A DNA stretch of 64,000 nt from Chitinophaga japonensis (GCF_007830125.1 NZ_VLLG01000002.1:1806550-1870549); one strand, 5' to 3'. Positions 34,403 through 43,721 are shown, counted from the first letter of the stretch. Notes: generated by a model not told the origin, from the letters alone. Translations and numbers: made by a program.

Positions 34403-36664
34403 ATGCAGCAGGAATATATCCACATCAAAGGCGCCAGGGAACATAACCTGAAGAATGTTTCACTGGACATACCCAAGCGGAAGATCACCATTTTTACCGG
34501 CGTATCCGGCTCCGGTAAATCCTCTATTGTATTTGACACGATCGGTGCGGAAGCGCAGCGGCAACTGAATGAAACCTTCAGCATGTTCATCCGCAACCGC
34601 CTGCCGCGCATCAGCCGGCCGGAAGCAGATACGATTGAAAATCTCTCTACCGCCATTGTGATAGACCAGAAGCGCCTGGGCGGCAACTCCCGTTCCACCA
34701 TGGGCACCATTACGGATATCTATGCCGTGCTGCGCCTGCTGTTTTCCCGTATCGGGCAGCCGCCTGCCGGCTTCTCCAATGCTTTTTCCTTTAACGATCC
34801 GGCGGGCATGTGCCCGGAGTGTAAAGGCGTAGGCCATAAAGTGGAACCGGACCTGGATAAGTTGCTGGACCGCTCAAAGTCGCTGAATGAAGGCGCTATC
34901 CTGTTCCCGCCTTTTTCCGTGGGCTCCTGGTACTGGAAAACCTATGTGTATTCCGGCCTGCTGGACAATGATAAAAAGCTGGAGGACTACACGCCGCAGG
35001 AATGGGAAACATTGCTGTACGGCAAAAAAACATATGAAGTAAGGCTGGAGAACGATATGCCCCTAAACACGAAGTTCGAGGGGCTGGCGGATAAGTTCAA
35101 CCGGCTCTACATCAGCAAGGACAGCAGCGAGCTGGCGGAAAGCACGCGGAAAACGGCGGAGCGTTACATGCGCTTTGGCCCCTGTCCCCTGTGCAGGGGC
35201 GCCCGGCTGAACCAGGCCACGCTGGCCTGCTGCATTAACGGCCTGAACATCGCGGACATGGCAGCCATGGAAGTATCCGCTCTGGTGGATGTGATCAAAG
35301 CTATCAATGATCCCTCCGCCGGCCCTATGCTGGTTACGCTGGCCATGCGCCTGCAGCACCTGGTGGACATTGGCCTGGGCTACCTGAGCCTGGACCGGGA
35401 AACGGCCACGCTCTCCGGCGGGGAATCGCAGCGCATCAAGATGGTGAAGCAACTCAACAGCAGCCTTTGCGACATGATGTACATCTTTGACGAGCCCAGC
35501 ATCGGCCTGCATCCCCGCGATGTGCACCGCCTGAATGAGCTGCTGTTCAAGCTGCGGGACAAGGGCAATACCATCCTGGTGGTGGAGCATGACCCGGATG
35601 TGATAAAAATTGCGGACCATATTGTGGACGTAGGTCCCAAAGCCGGCGCCGGCGGCGGGCAGATCGTATATGCCGGGGATTTCAAAGGGCTGCTGCAGGC
35701 AGATACCATTACCGGCCGGTACATGCACCGGGAAACCACTGTTAAAGAACAGTTCCGGCCGCCTGCCGGTTTTATGCCGGTGCGCAATGCCCGCCTGCAT
35801 AATCTCAAGAATGTGTCCGTAGATATACCGGCAGGCGTGCTTACCGCCATTACCGGCGTGGCCGGTTCCGGCAAAAGCTCCCTGATCAATGGCGTATTCC
35901 TGGCGCAGCATCCTGAAGCCATTGTGATAGACCAGTCGGCCGTGGGCACTTCCATCCGCTCCAACCCCGCTACCTACACCGGTATTATGGACGATATCCG
36001 GCAATTGTTCGGCAGGGCCAACAAGGTCAGCCCTTCGCTGTTCAGCTTCAATTCCAAAGGCGCCTGCCCGGGATGCCAGGGGCTGGGCTTTAATTTCATA
36101 GACCTGGCTTTCCTGGAGCCGGTGCGCACCACCTGCGAAATATGTAACGGCCGGCGCTTCAGGGAGGAAGTGCTGGAATATACCCTGCAGGGAAAGAACA
36201 TTACCGAAGTGCTGGAAATGACCGTGCAGCAGGCCGCAGCTTTCTTTACCAGGAAGGAGGTCGTAAAACGCCTGCAGGCCATGAACGATGTGGGCCTGGA
36301 TTACCTGACGCTGGGACAGCCGCTGAGCACGCTTTCCGGCGGGGAATGCCAGCGTATCAAGCTGGCCGGGGAGCTGCACAAGCAGGGCAGCATTTACGTG
36401 ATGGATGAACCTACTACCGGGCTGCATATGTCCGATACCGGGCATCTCATTGAGATCATGGACCGGCTGGTGGATGCCGGCAATTCCGTGATCGTGATAG
36501 AGCATAATACGGATGTGATCAAGCGCGCGGACTGGGTGATAGACCTGGGCCCTGAAGGCGGCACGGGCGGCGGCAACATTGTGTTTGCAGGTACGCCGGC
36601 CGACCTGTTGCAGTCACCGCATTCCTTAACCGGGCAGTACCTCTCAAAAGCCTTCTATTTATAG
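34403..36664 (+). CDS. Short UvrA paralogue (ABC-type, drug-resistance UvrA-like)
   Basis: At 753 residues, this is well below the roughly 940 of housekeeping UvrA. Both ATPase cassettes are present: Walker A GVSGSGKSS (33-41) and GVAGSGKSS (about 488), signature LSGGE twice, and Walker B IFDEPSIGLH and VMDEPTTGLH. Four CxxC zinc pairs (CPEC, CPLC, CPGC, CEIC) are visible. The UvrB-binding domain that normally follows the first Walker region is missing or greatly reduced. Such paralogues (UvrA2, DrrC-like) are linked to resistance to DNA-binding drugs. It stands alone, starting 143 bp after the divergent AraC gene. Confidence 0.85.
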   Translation: MQQEYIHIKGAREHNLKNVSLDIPKRKITIFTGVSGSGKSSIVFDTIGAEAQRQLNETFSMFIRNRLPRISRPEADTIENLSTAIVIDQKRLGGNSRSTMGTITDIYAVLRLLFSRIGQPPAGFSNAFSFNDPAGMCPECKGVGHKVEPDLDKLLDRSKSLNEGAILFPPFSVGSWYWKTYVYSGLLDNDKKLEDYTPQEWETLLYGKKTYEVRLENDMPLNTKFEGLADKFNRLYISKDSSELAESTRKTAERYMRFGPCPLCRGARLNQATLACCINGLNIADMAAMEVSALVDVIKAINDPSAGPMLVTLAMRLQHLVDIGLGYLSLDRETATLSGGESQRIKMVKQLNSSLCDMMYIFDEPSIGLHPRDVHRLNELLFKLRDKGNTILVVEHDPDVIKIADHIVDVGPKAGAGGGQIVYAGDFKGLLQADTITGRYMHRETTVKEQFRPPAGFMPVRNARLHNLKNVSVDIPAGVLTAITGVAGSGKSSLINGVFLAQHPEAIVIDQSAVGTSIRSNPATYTGIMDDIRQLFGRANKVSPSLFSFNSKGACPGCQGLGFNFIDLAFLEPVRTTCEICNGRRFREEVLEYTLQGKNITEVLEMTVQQAAAFFTRKEVVKRLQAMNDVGLDYLTLGQPLSTLSGGECQRIKLAGELHKQGSIYVMDEPTTGLHMSDTGHLIEIMDRLVDAGNSVIVIEHNTDVIKRADWVIDLGPEGGTGGGNIVFAGTPADLLQSPHSLTGQYLSKAFYL

Positions 36665-36699
36665 GTTTTGTCAGCGCCCACGCATTCCGGATAATAGGT

Positions 36700-36707
36700 T
36701 AAATTTG
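36700..36707 (+). promoter_or_regulatory. -7 element before the DUF6597/AraC regulator
   Basis: TAAATTTG fits TAnnTTTG and lies 17 bp before the ATG at 36724. A TTTG lies at 36667-36670, farther than the usual 19-21 bp. Confidence 0.35.
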
Positions 36708-36723
36708 GCGCGTAACAAGCTAT

Positions 36724-37536
36724 ATGCAATACCAGCTCATCAAACCAGGCAACCGCCTGCAACCGTATGTGCAATGCTACTGGCTCATGGACTCTGAGGT
36801 GCCCGTGGAGCTGGAGGATACCATATATCCCGGCGGGTTCATGGAAATGGTGTTCAACCTGGGGAATGTGATATGGCGCTCTACGGCGGACAACGCATTC
36901 CAGACCGATCCGCCCATTGAGCTGGTGGGCCAGATCACCCGCCCGATGCCGATTAAAGGAAAGGGAAGGAACATCCTGTTGGGCATCCGCTTCTATCCGC
37001 ATACGGCCGCCTGTTTCCTGGACGAGGAGCTGCATGTTTTTAACGACCGGGTGTCCAACCTGGGGGATGTGCTGGGCGGCCCGGTGAAAACCCTGCACCA
37101 GCAATTGCTGGACGTTCCCGGCCTGCCGGAACGGATCCTGCTGATCGAAAATTTCCTGCTCAAAAGGTTATCTGCCAACGAGAGAAAAGCCGGCAAGGCG
37201 CCCCTGCTGGCGCAGATCGTGCAGGATATGGAGCGCAATGCCTTTGCAGCCCCCATCGGCATGCTGGCGGCCCGGTACGGCATTACGCCGCGTTACCTGC
37301 AGAAACTGTTCCTGCAGCATATTGGCGTTACCCCCAAACTTTACAGCCAGATACACCGTTTCCAGCGCAGCCTGCGGCACATGCGTAAGCAGGAGGATTC
37401 GCTGACCGCTATCGCCTACGACTGCGGGTATGCCGACCAGTCGCATTTTATCCGGGAGTTCAGGTCCTTTGCCGGTACTACCCCTTCCGCCTTCTCCGCG
37501 GCGTCCCGCCCCGTCAATGAAGATGCTGCCCCTTAA
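36724..37536 (+). CDS. AraC-family regulator with DUF6597-like sensor
   Basis: The 270-residue protein has an N-terminal beta-rich domain (about 1-130, with LQPYVQCYWLMD and YPGGFMEMVFNLG) like DUF6597. A C-terminal AraC helix-turn-helix follows (about 165-262, with IAYDCGYADQSHFIREFRSFAG). The signal it senses is unknown. The next gene on the same strand, a PEP-mutase-family enzyme, begins 90 bp downstream and may be its target. The spacer contains a 7-bp-arm inverted repeat (CCTTGTT near 37540, AACAAGG near 37567) that could be a weak terminator. Confidence 0.88.
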   Translation: MQYQLIKPGNRLQPYVQCYWLMDSEVPVELEDTIYPGGFMEMVFNLGNVIWRSTADNAFQTDPPIELVGQITRPMPIKGKGRNILLGIRFYPHTAACFLDEELHVFNDRVSNLGDVLGGPVKTLHQQLLDVPGLPERILLIENFLLKRLSANERKAGKAPLLAQIVQDMERNAFAAPIGMLAARYGITPRYLQKLFLQHIGVTPKLYSQIHRFQRSLRHMRKQEDSLTAIAYDCGYADQSHFIREFRSFAGTTPSAFSAASRPVNEDAAP

Positions 37537-37626
37537 TTTCCTTGTTCCGTTTTGTTCAATTTTTTAAACAAGGGGATAGGTTTTTTTGTATTCTATTATT
37601 TGACTAAAACAGAACAGGAAAAGATT

Positions 37627-38400
37627 ATGGCTGCAGATTTTAATTCGTTCAAAGCGCTGCACGCGCAGGAAGCACCATTGCTGATAGGCAACGTCTGGGA
37701 CGCGCAAAGCGCCAAAGTGCTGGAAAAGCTGCAATTCAAAGCACTGGGCACCTCCAGTTCCGCCGTGGCGGCAACGCTGGGCTATGCTGACGGGGAAAAT
37801 ATGTCCTTCAGCGAGTACCTTATGATGATACGGCGCATCAGGGCCGTTACCAGCCTGCCCCTGTCGGTGGACCTGGAAGCAGGCTATGGGGAGGTGGAAG
37901 GGAAAGTGGTAGAGAACCTGAAGCTGCTGCACGGCCTTGGCATAGCCGGTATTAATATTGAAGATTCCCTGGTAGGGGACAAAGGCCGCGAGATAGTGGA
38001 CACGGAAAAGTTCACCAAAAAACTGGCCGCCATTACCGGCCGCCTGCAGGAGCAGCAGATCGATATTTTCATCAATGTCCGCTGCGACGCTTTTTTACTG
38101 AACCTGCCCGATGCCAGGGCGGAGGCCATACAAAGAATGGCTGCCTACGAAGGCGCCGGTGCGCATGGTATTTTCCTGCCCTGCATTACGGACACGGAAG
38201 ATATCAAAGCAGTGGTTGGCGCCACCTCATTACCCGTTAACGTGATGTGCATGCCCGACTTGCCGGACTTTGACACGCTCCGTTCATTGGGCGTAAAAAG
38301 GATCAGCATGGGCAATTTTGTGCATGGCGCTATGTACCGGCACATGGAAGCCCTGGCCGGGAAGATACTGGCAGACGGGAGCTTTTCCAGCCTGTTCTGA
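37627..38400 (+). CDS. Isocitrate lyase/PEP mutase-family enzyme
   Basis: The ATG at 37627 gives a 257-residue single-domain TIM barrel. Family features are LIGNVWDAQSAKV near the start, SVDLEAGYG for metal-binding Asp/Glu at about 80-88, GINIEDS around 112, and the late GVKRISMGNF. Members include phosphonopyruvate hydrolase, 2-methylisocitrate lyase and oxaloacetate hydrolases; most short bacterial members are uncharacterised. The frame is open further upstream but without domain similarity. It ends one base before the convergent SRPBCC gene, leaving no terminator space. Confidence 0.82.
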   Translation: MAADFNSFKALHAQEAPLLIGNVWDAQSAKVLEKLQFKALGTSSSAVAATLGYADGENMSFSEYLMMIRRIRAVTSLPLSVDLEAGYGEVEGKVVENLKLLHGLGIAGINIEDSLVGDKGREIVDTEKFTKKLAAITGRLQEQQIDIFINVRCDAFLLNLPDARAEAIQRMAAYEGAGAHGIFLPCITDTEDIKAVVGATSLPVNVMCMPDLPDFDTLRSLGVKRISMGNFVHGAMYRHMEALAGKILADGSFSSLF

Positions 38401-38844
38401 TCAGGGCCGTTCACAGATCTCTTTCAGCTTGGCCAATGCATCCGGCCAGCCTTCATTGAACATGGACTCCCATTCCGGGCTGGTATGCAGCTCTACTTTT
38501 AATTCGGTACCGCCGTTGCTTTCGGTAAACGTATAGGCTTCGGTGGTGCCGATCCAGCCCTGGGCGATCTCGCTGCTCCGGTCTTCTGTACCGTCGTTGT
38601 TGATCACGGCGATATGTTTGGCGAAAATGTATGCCTGCGGCTGCAGCTCCTCTACTTTGGCCAGCGTGCCGCCCCCTTCCGTGGAAACAAAGCGCAGCTC
38701 CTGCCCCTGCTTCCATTCACCCTTGTAAGTGGAGCCGGGCCAGCTTACGCCCACCCATTCCTGGTAGGTTTCCAGGTTTAACATGGTATCCCATACCTTT
38801 TGCGGGTTAGCCGCGATGTTAATTTTAAATTCCAGCTTTTTCAT
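38401..38844 (-). CDS. SRPBCC (AHSA1-like) protein
   Basis: Starting at the ATG at 38844, the 147-residue protein has the SRPBCC pattern: INIAANPQKVWDTMLNLETYQEW at its start (shortened: PQKVWDTMLN) and a long C-terminal helix with FNEGWPDALAKLKEI. The fold forms a hydrophobic pocket for lipids or other apolar ligands. The upstream 26 codons of open frame are not domain-like. It is tail-to-tail with the PEP-mutase-family gene. A second SRPBCC gene occurs at 46475. Function unknown. Confidence 0.8.
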   Translation of the reverse strand: MKKLEFKINIAANPQKVWDTMLNLETYQEWVGVSWPGSTYKGEWKQGQELRFVSTEGGGTLAKVEELQPQAYIFAKHIAVINNDGTEDRSSEIAQGWIGTTEAYTFTESNGGTELKVELHTSPEWESMFNEGWPDALAKLKEICERP

Positions 38845-39034
38845 CTGTATATTTTTTGGTTTTTTACGTGTTTTGATTGTACTACAAAGATGAAGCATAT
38901 CGTGCGGATGCAAGGGGTGCAAAAAGGACGCTTTCAGTGGCTGATTGCGACAAAACTTAAAAAAAGTGAGGCACAGGGCGAACGGTCCTTCCGGGCTTTC
39001 CGTTCGTCTTTATCGTATACATCACACTGGCGTT

Positions 39035-40129
39035 ATGACTACACTCACATCCGAAGAAAGGTTATTATCCCTGGACGTAATGCGCGGCATCATTATGATC
39101 CTGCTGACAGCAGAAGGCTGCCTGCTCTATGAATCCCTGGAACATTTGCAGCCGGGCTGGCTGGTGGACCAGTTCTTTCATCATCCCTGGCACGGGCTGC
39201 GTTTCTGGGACCTGGTGCAACCCGCGTTCATGTTCATGGCCGGTACCGCCATGTATATTTCCGTATCCCGCAAAAGAAGCAAAGGCACCCCGGAGCGGCA
39301 GATCTTCCGGCATATCGCCATCCGCAGCGGGAAGCTGTTCCTTTTTGGCACCGGCCTGCACTGCGTATATGCGGGCAGGTTGGTATGGGAGCTGTGGAAC
39401 GTGCTCACGCAACTGTCCTTCACCACGCTGGTGGCCTACTTCCTGATCGGGAAAAGCTACCGTGCGCAGATCATAAGCGCTTTGCTGCTGGTGCTGCTCA
39501 ATGATGTGCTGTACCGCGTGGTGCAGGTACCCGGTTTTGATCAGCCCTTTGTGGAGGGCCATAATTTCGGATCTTACATGGATACCCTGCTGATGGGCAA
39601 GATCAACAGTGACGGCTGGGTGGCCATTAACTGTATCCCTACGGCCGCGCATACCATACTGGGCGTAACGGCCGGGCAACTGTTAATGGGCCAGGGTACC
39701 GCTGCCACTAAAATACGGACCCTGCTGCTGGCCGGGATGATCGCACTCGCCATCGGGCATGCGCTGGACCTGAGCGGCCTGTCTCCCATCATCAAGCGTA
39801 TCTGCACCGGCGGGTTTATCCTTGCCTCCCTGGGCTATGTAATACTGATACTGGCGGGGCTGTACTGGTGGATAGATGTGAAGGATCATAAAAGGTACAC
39901 GCGCATAGCCGTGGTAGTGGGCATGAATTCCATTTTCATATACCTGTTTGTAAACACCATCGGCATGCAATGCCTGAACGGCCTGGTGGGTATCTTTTCC
40001 GGGGGAGGGCTGGAACTGCTGCAGGTGCCTGCTGCCTGGCAGCATGTGTTTACCGCGTTGACGGTACTGGCGCTGGAATGGTATATGTGCTACTGGTTGT
40101 ACCGGAAACAAATATTCTTTAAGCTGTAA
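39035..40129 (+). CDS. DUF5009/HGSNAT-like membrane acyltransferase
   Basis: The ATG at 39035 begins a 364-residue protein with about ten membrane helices. The start LLSLDVMRGIIMILL and the following FWDLVQPAFMFMAGTAMY resemble the heparan-alpha-glucosaminide N-acetyltransferase catalytic-domain family (YeiB/DUF1624/DUF5009). These proteins transfer acetyl groups to sugars across the membrane. A conserved His near residue 48 (HHPWHGLRFWD) is a candidate catalytic residue. It is encoded alone; the metallo-beta-lactamase gene follows after 58 bp with its own promoter. Confidence 0.75.
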   Translation: MTTLTSEERLLSLDVMRGIIMILLTAEGCLLYESLEHLQPGWLVDQFFHHPWHGLRFWDLVQPAFMFMAGTAMYISVSRKRSKGTPERQIFRHIAIRSGKLFLFGTGLHCVYAGRLVWELWNVLTQLSFTTLVAYFLIGKSYRAQIISALLLVLLNDVLYRVVQVPGFDQPFVEGHNFGSYMDTLLMGKINSDGWVAINCIPTAAHTILGVTAGQLLMGQGTAATKIRTLLLAGMIALAIGHALDLSGLSPIIKRICTGGFILASLGYVILILAGLYWWIDVKDHKRYTRIAVVVGMNSIFIYLFVNTIGMQCLNGLVGIFSGGGLELLQVPAAWQHVFTALTVLALEWYMCYWLYRKQIFFKL

Positions 40130-40151
40130 CGGATATGAATGCTTTGCGCTT

Positions 40152-40159
40152 TACTTTTG
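40152..40159 (+). promoter_or_regulatory. -7 element before the metallo-beta-lactamase gene
   Basis: TACTTTTG fits TAnnTTTG, 28 bp before the ATG at 40188. The surrounding TTACTTTTGTAA is identical to that at 43721 before the lanthipeptide gene. No clear -33 TTTG. Confidence 0.45.
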
Positions 40160-40187
40160 TAAAGTCTCAAATAACAAGCAAGCAGTC

Positions 40188-40991
40188 ATGATAAAACAGG
40201 GATTCATTATTCCGGCGATCATAGCCATACAGGTGCTGGGCGCCTGCGGCAGCCAGGCCGGCAGGCAGCCCACCGGCGAAAGCAAGGATACCACGGCCGT
40301 GGAAAGCATTACAGGTAACGATACCATTTATAAGTCTGACGATCTTCTGGTCCGCAGGATATCGCCGCACACCTACCAGCATATTTCCTTCCTGAACACC
40401 AACAGTTTTGGCAGGGTCGCCTGCAACGGGATGATCGTGGTGAATGACGGTGAAGCGGTGGTGTTTGACACACCCGGGGATGATACCAGCTCCGCTGAGC
40501 TGATCGGCTATATCACCAGGGAGCTGCAGGCCAGGGTCAACGCCGTGGTGGCCACGCATTTTCATGCTGATTGCCTGGGCGGCCTGGAAGCATTTCACCG
40601 GCAGGGCATTCCTTCCTATGCCAATGACCGCACCATTGAGCTGGCAAAGGAAAAGAAGTCCGCCGTACCTCAGAAGGGATTCAGTGATCACCTGGTACTG
40701 CACGCCGGCGGCCGGGAAGTGTATGCAGACTACCTGGGAGAGGGGCACACCAAAGATAATATTGTCGGCTATTTCCCGGGGGATAGTATCCTGTTTGGCG
40801 GCTGTTTAATAAAAGAGACCGGGGGCGGGAAGGGCAACCTGGAGGATGCTAATACCGGCGCATGGTCTGCAACGGTGAGCAAAGTAAAAGCAAAATATCC
40901 ACAGGCAAAGGTGGTGATCCCCGGGCATGGCAGTACGGGTGGCACCGCATTGCTGGATTATACAATAGAACTGTTTGATCCGGGGCAGTAA
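40188..40991 (+). CDS. Subclass B1 metallo-beta-lactamase, lipoprotein
   Basis: This 267-residue protein has a lipobox LGAC (Cys20), so it is probably anchored to a membrane as NDM-type enzymes are. All six B1 zinc ligands can be placed: HFHADCLGG gives His124, His126, Asp128; GEGHTKDN gives His187; FGGCLIK gives Cys206; IPGHG gives His247. B1 enzymes hydrolyse penicillins, cephalosporins and carbapenems using two zinc ions. The gene has its own promoter-like element. Environmental Chitinophagaceae often carry intrinsic B1 enzymes. No mobile element is nearby, so it is likely chromosomal and resident. Activity is inferred from complete ligands only. Confidence 0.88.
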   Translation: MIKQGFIIPAIIAIQVLGACGSQAGRQPTGESKDTTAVESITGNDTIYKSDDLLVRRISPHTYQHISFLNTNSFGRVACNGMIVVNDGEAVVFDTPGDDTSSAELIGYITRELQARVNAVVATHFHADCLGGLEAFHRQGIPSYANDRTIELAKEKKSAVPQKGFSDHLVLHAGGREVYADYLGEGHTKDNIVGYFPGDSILFGGCLIKETGGGKGNLEDANTGAWSATVSKVKAKYPQAKVVIPGHGSTGGTALLDYTIELFDPGQ

Positions 40992-40996
40992 GCCGC

Positions 40997-41515
40997 TTAT
41001 TTAGTTGCTTTCGCCTGCAGCCATTGGTCCCTGTTGATCGTCATATTCTTTGCGATCCAGGTTTGATCCTTTACCCGGAAGCTTTGTGTTTTCGCCTCAT
41101 TCACGGTAAAGCCGGCCCTTTCATAGCATTTGATGCCCGCTATGTTCCAGTCAAACACATTCAGCTCCACTTCGCGGGCCTGGAGCGTTTCAAACGCATA
41201 GGCCAGCAGCGCATTGATGATCCGGCCGCCAATACCTTTGCCCCGGTTGGCTTCGTCCCCTACAATCACCTTGTCCAGCTTGTAAGCGCCCTCGCCGGTG
41301 GCAATGATCTCTGCATGCCCGATGTTCTTTTGCTGCGCCATCTCTATCACGTTGAACGCGGTACTGGCGTTGTCTTCCAGGTAGCGCTGCAACTGGGGCG
41401 CCGTCAGGGGGTAGCTGAAGTAGGAGCCGGCTATCTGGATCAACAGCTCCTCGCTGTCGATCCAGGAAATGAACAGGTCAAAGTCTGCCGGCCGGAAGGG
41501 ACTTAATTGGATCAT
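40997..41515 (-). CDS. GNAT-family N-acetyltransferase
   Basis: The 172-residue protein has the GNAT fold with the acetyl-CoA-binding segment VIVGDEANRGKGIGGRIINAL (shortened: RGKGIGG, around residue 90-97) and a late NVFDWNIAGIKCYERAGF. The family acetylates amines on proteins, antibiotics or metabolites; the substrate is unknown. Its stop lies 5 bp from the convergent metallo-beta-lactamase gene's stop. The RibD-like reductase gene is 12 bp upstream on the same strand, so the pair may be one operon. Confidence 0.85.
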   Translation of the reverse strand: MIQLSPFRPADFDLFISWIDSEELLIQIAGSYFSYPLTAPQLQRYLEDNASTAFNVIEMAQQKNIGHAEIIATGEGAYKLDKVIVGDEANRGKGIGGRIINALLAYAFETLQAREVELNVFDWNIAGIKCYERAGFTVNEAKTQSFRVKDQTWIAKNMTINRDQWLQAKATK

Positions 41516-41527
41516 GTGAAAACGGGT

Positions 41528-42079
41528 TTATATTTTTTCATAGCGCAGCTCCAGCACCCCGGACTTACTGGCCTGGGTCCGTGTGAACTGTAAGGGTACC
41601 CGGTCTTTGATCTCCTTAAACAGGGGAGTGCCGCTGCCCAGGATCATGGGCATCACGGCCAGCCTGAATTCATCCACTAACTGCAGGTTCAGGAAGGTGG
41701 TGATGAGGCCGGCCCCGCCGTACAGCCAGATATCCTTTCCCGGCTGCTGCTTCAATTGCTGCATGGCGGCTGCAATATCCTCGCTGACTACTACCGGGTT
41801 GCCGGGAAAAGCTTCCTTCGTGGAGGAAAATACATACTTGGTCATTTTGCCGGTAGCGGCATAGAAATCCTTTTCAAAGTCCGGCGCATTTTCCGACGGT
41901 ACGTAGGTGCCCCAGGCTTCATAGCTGGTACGGCCGTACAGGATGGTATCGATCTCCTTTGCAAAATCATTCAGGGAGCTGCCGCCTTCGGCGTCAAAAA
42001 TGATCCAGTCTATTTCCTTGTTGGGCCCTTCAATGTAACCGTCCAGTGAAACGGCCAGGTTCAAGATAATTTTCCTCAT
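41528..42079 (-). CDS. RibD C-terminal/dihydrofolate reductase-like protein
   Basis: Using the ATG at 42079 (another at 42088), the 183-residue protein starts RKIILNLAVSLDGYIEGPN, the typical entry of RibD C-terminal-domain reductases. It includes ILYGRTSYEAW and WLYGGAGLITTFL around the NADPH site. Stand-alone members in Bacteroidota are widespread and mostly uncharacterised, and are probably not true folate or riboflavin enzymes. It lies 12 bp upstream of the GNAT gene in the same direction. Confidence 0.85.
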   Translation of the reverse strand: MRKIILNLAVSLDGYIEGPNKEIDWIIFDAEGGSSLNDFAKEIDTILYGRTSYEAWGTYVPSENAPDFEKDFYAATGKMTKYVFSSTKEAFPGNPVVVSEDIAAAMQQLKQQPGKDIWLYGGAGLITTFLNLQLVDEFRLAVMPMILGSGTPLFKEIKDRVPLQFTRTQASKSGVLELRYEKI

Positions 42080-42149
42080 ATGGTGCATGCTAAGTGTAAG
42101 GGTGGTAATATGGGCTCAATTTACAAAACTTAGCATGAAAAGCACATTT

Positions 42150-43592
42150 TCACTTTCCGGCAGCCGGCATTTTTTGCAGCCTTGCAGGGCCTGCAGCCAG
42201 GCCGGTGACCGTGCCGTCTTCTGCCGTTAGAAAAGTGACCTCCCGGCCCTCTTCCGGAGAAAAGAAACGCTCCTTTGATGCGGGGTACAGCACGCTTTCT
42301 GTATTATCCAGCGTCAGTGTTGCCCGCAGGTGATCTCCCTCTACGGCAATTTTTACGTGGTAGGGCAGCCCTTCCATTCCGTAAGTACCGGCATAGTCTT
42401 GCAAGGTTTGCGCATCCAGTTTTATTACCGTTTGTGTTGCGGGTCTGGGGCGTTCCCAGTGATATACCCGGGCTGCTCCCCTGATTATTTCATTGGACAA
42501 CCGTCTCCCGTAATCGCCGTTAGTCATTACCACGATGCCCTGACCCTTATCGGGAAACATGAGCATCTCCGCGTTGTAGCCATCATTATGGCCGCTGCCA
42601 TACCAGCCGTGCGAAGGATCACGGTGCTGCCACATGCCCATGTTCTCGCGGGCGTAGAGCATTTCCCTGGTTTGTTCCTGTGTGAGCAGCGCATCATATC
42701 CATCTTCCAGGGATTGTGTGAGCGTAAGCAGGAACCTGGCCAGGTCAGCAGGGGTGGTCCATAACCCGTCCGGGGCTACTTCCGGCATGGTATGCCACCT
42801 GCCGGGCAGCATGTGGCCGTTCACGTCGTGGGCTGCCGCGGCCTGTTGGTGGAATTGCGGCGGTAGCGGTTGCTCATATGTACTGTGCACCATGCCGGCG
42901 GGCTTTAACACCAGGTCCTTTATCACCGTTGCAAAGGGGTGGCTGGTCACGTCCTCTACGGCTTGTTTCACCACTACATAGCCGCCACCGGAGGCCCGGT
43001 AGCCGGTGCCTGGTTCAGCAATGGAAACCACCGGTGCGGAGTTGGCCGGCGGCTCCCCGTTCAATATTTGTACCGTGGTAGGCAGCGGGCTTCCCTGCGC
43101 ATAGCCATGAAAGCCCTCCACGGAAAGCCCCGCCGTGTGGGTAAGCAGCCCACGCAGTGTTACCGGCTTTTTGGCCGTAAAGGGAGAGGGTTTAAGCTTC
43201 CAGTTGCGGAGGTACTTGTTCACATCCTCATCCAGCGCCACGTTACCCTGCGCTGCCAGCTTATACAGCAGTGCGCTGGTAATGGGCTTGCTGATTGAAG
43301 CGGCCTGGAACAGGGTCAGCGTATCCGCCTTTACCTGCTGCTCCTCGCTGAGATATCCATATGCTTTGGCCCACTCGATCCTGCCATGGTTAATAAAGGC
43401 AATGCTGACGGCAGGCACCTTGTAGTGCGCCATACGATCCGCCAGCTTGTATACCGCATGTGGCCGGCCTTCGATGTAGACGGCGGGCAGCAAGCCGGTC
43501 TCTACCTGTTGGGTCTTTTGCGATATGATGTCCTGGCTGTACGCAGCGCCGGCCTGCAGGCAGGTGAGCACCAGGAGGAAGCGTGTTTTCAT
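42150..43592 (-). CDS. Serine beta-lactamase-family hydrolase (penicillin-binding-like)
   Basis: The 480-residue secreted protein (signal cleavage near AAYSQ) has a class C beta-lactamase/esterase domain with SISK (Ser99-Lys102) as the SxxK motif and YRASGGGY as the Tyr-containing second motif. A C-terminal beta-rich DUF3471-like domain spans about 385-475. Such proteins are often D-amino-acid peptidases or esterases, not true beta-lactamases. It is divergent from the lanthipeptide precursor gene (about 180 bp apart). A role in peptide processing cannot be excluded but is not supported by direct evidence. Confidence 0.85.
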   Translation of the reverse strand: MKTRFLLVLTCLQAGAAYSQDIISQKTQQVETGLLPAVYIEGRPHAVYKLADRMAHYKVPAVSIAFINHGRIEWAKAYGYLSEEQQVKADTLTLFQAASISKPITSALLYKLAAQGNVALDEDVNKYLRNWKLKPSPFTAKKPVTLRGLLTHTAGLSVEGFHGYAQGSPLPTTVQILNGEPPANSAPVVSIAEPGTGYRASGGGYVVVKQAVEDVTSHPFATVIKDLVLKPAGMVHSTYEQPLPPQFHQQAAAAHDVNGHMLPGRWHTMPEVAPDGLWTTPADLARFLLTLTQSLEDGYDALLTQEQTREMLYARENMGMWQHRDPSHGWYGSGHNDGYNAEMLMFPDKGQGIVVMTNGDYGRRLSNEIIRGAARVYHWERPRPATQTVIKLDAQTLQDYAGTYGMEGLPYHVKIAVEGDHLRATLTLDNTESVLYPASKERFFSPEEGREVTFLTAEDGTVTGLAAGPARLQKMPAAGK

Positions 43593-43721
43593 AAACAGGA
43601 TTTATAGATGCAAATAAGAATATAGATGCACACCCCGCCGGATTCCATAAAATTTTCTTGTACCTGTTATCCACGCCGGAAATCCCCTTTTTCAGGGACC
43701 AATGAAAACGCCTGTTTCGGT

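Noticed and set aside
42150..43592. Serine hydrolase as a processing peptidase for the lanthipeptide
   Set aside because: It is divergent, of a broad beta-lactamase/esterase type, and no motif links it to leader removal; adjacency alone is not enough.
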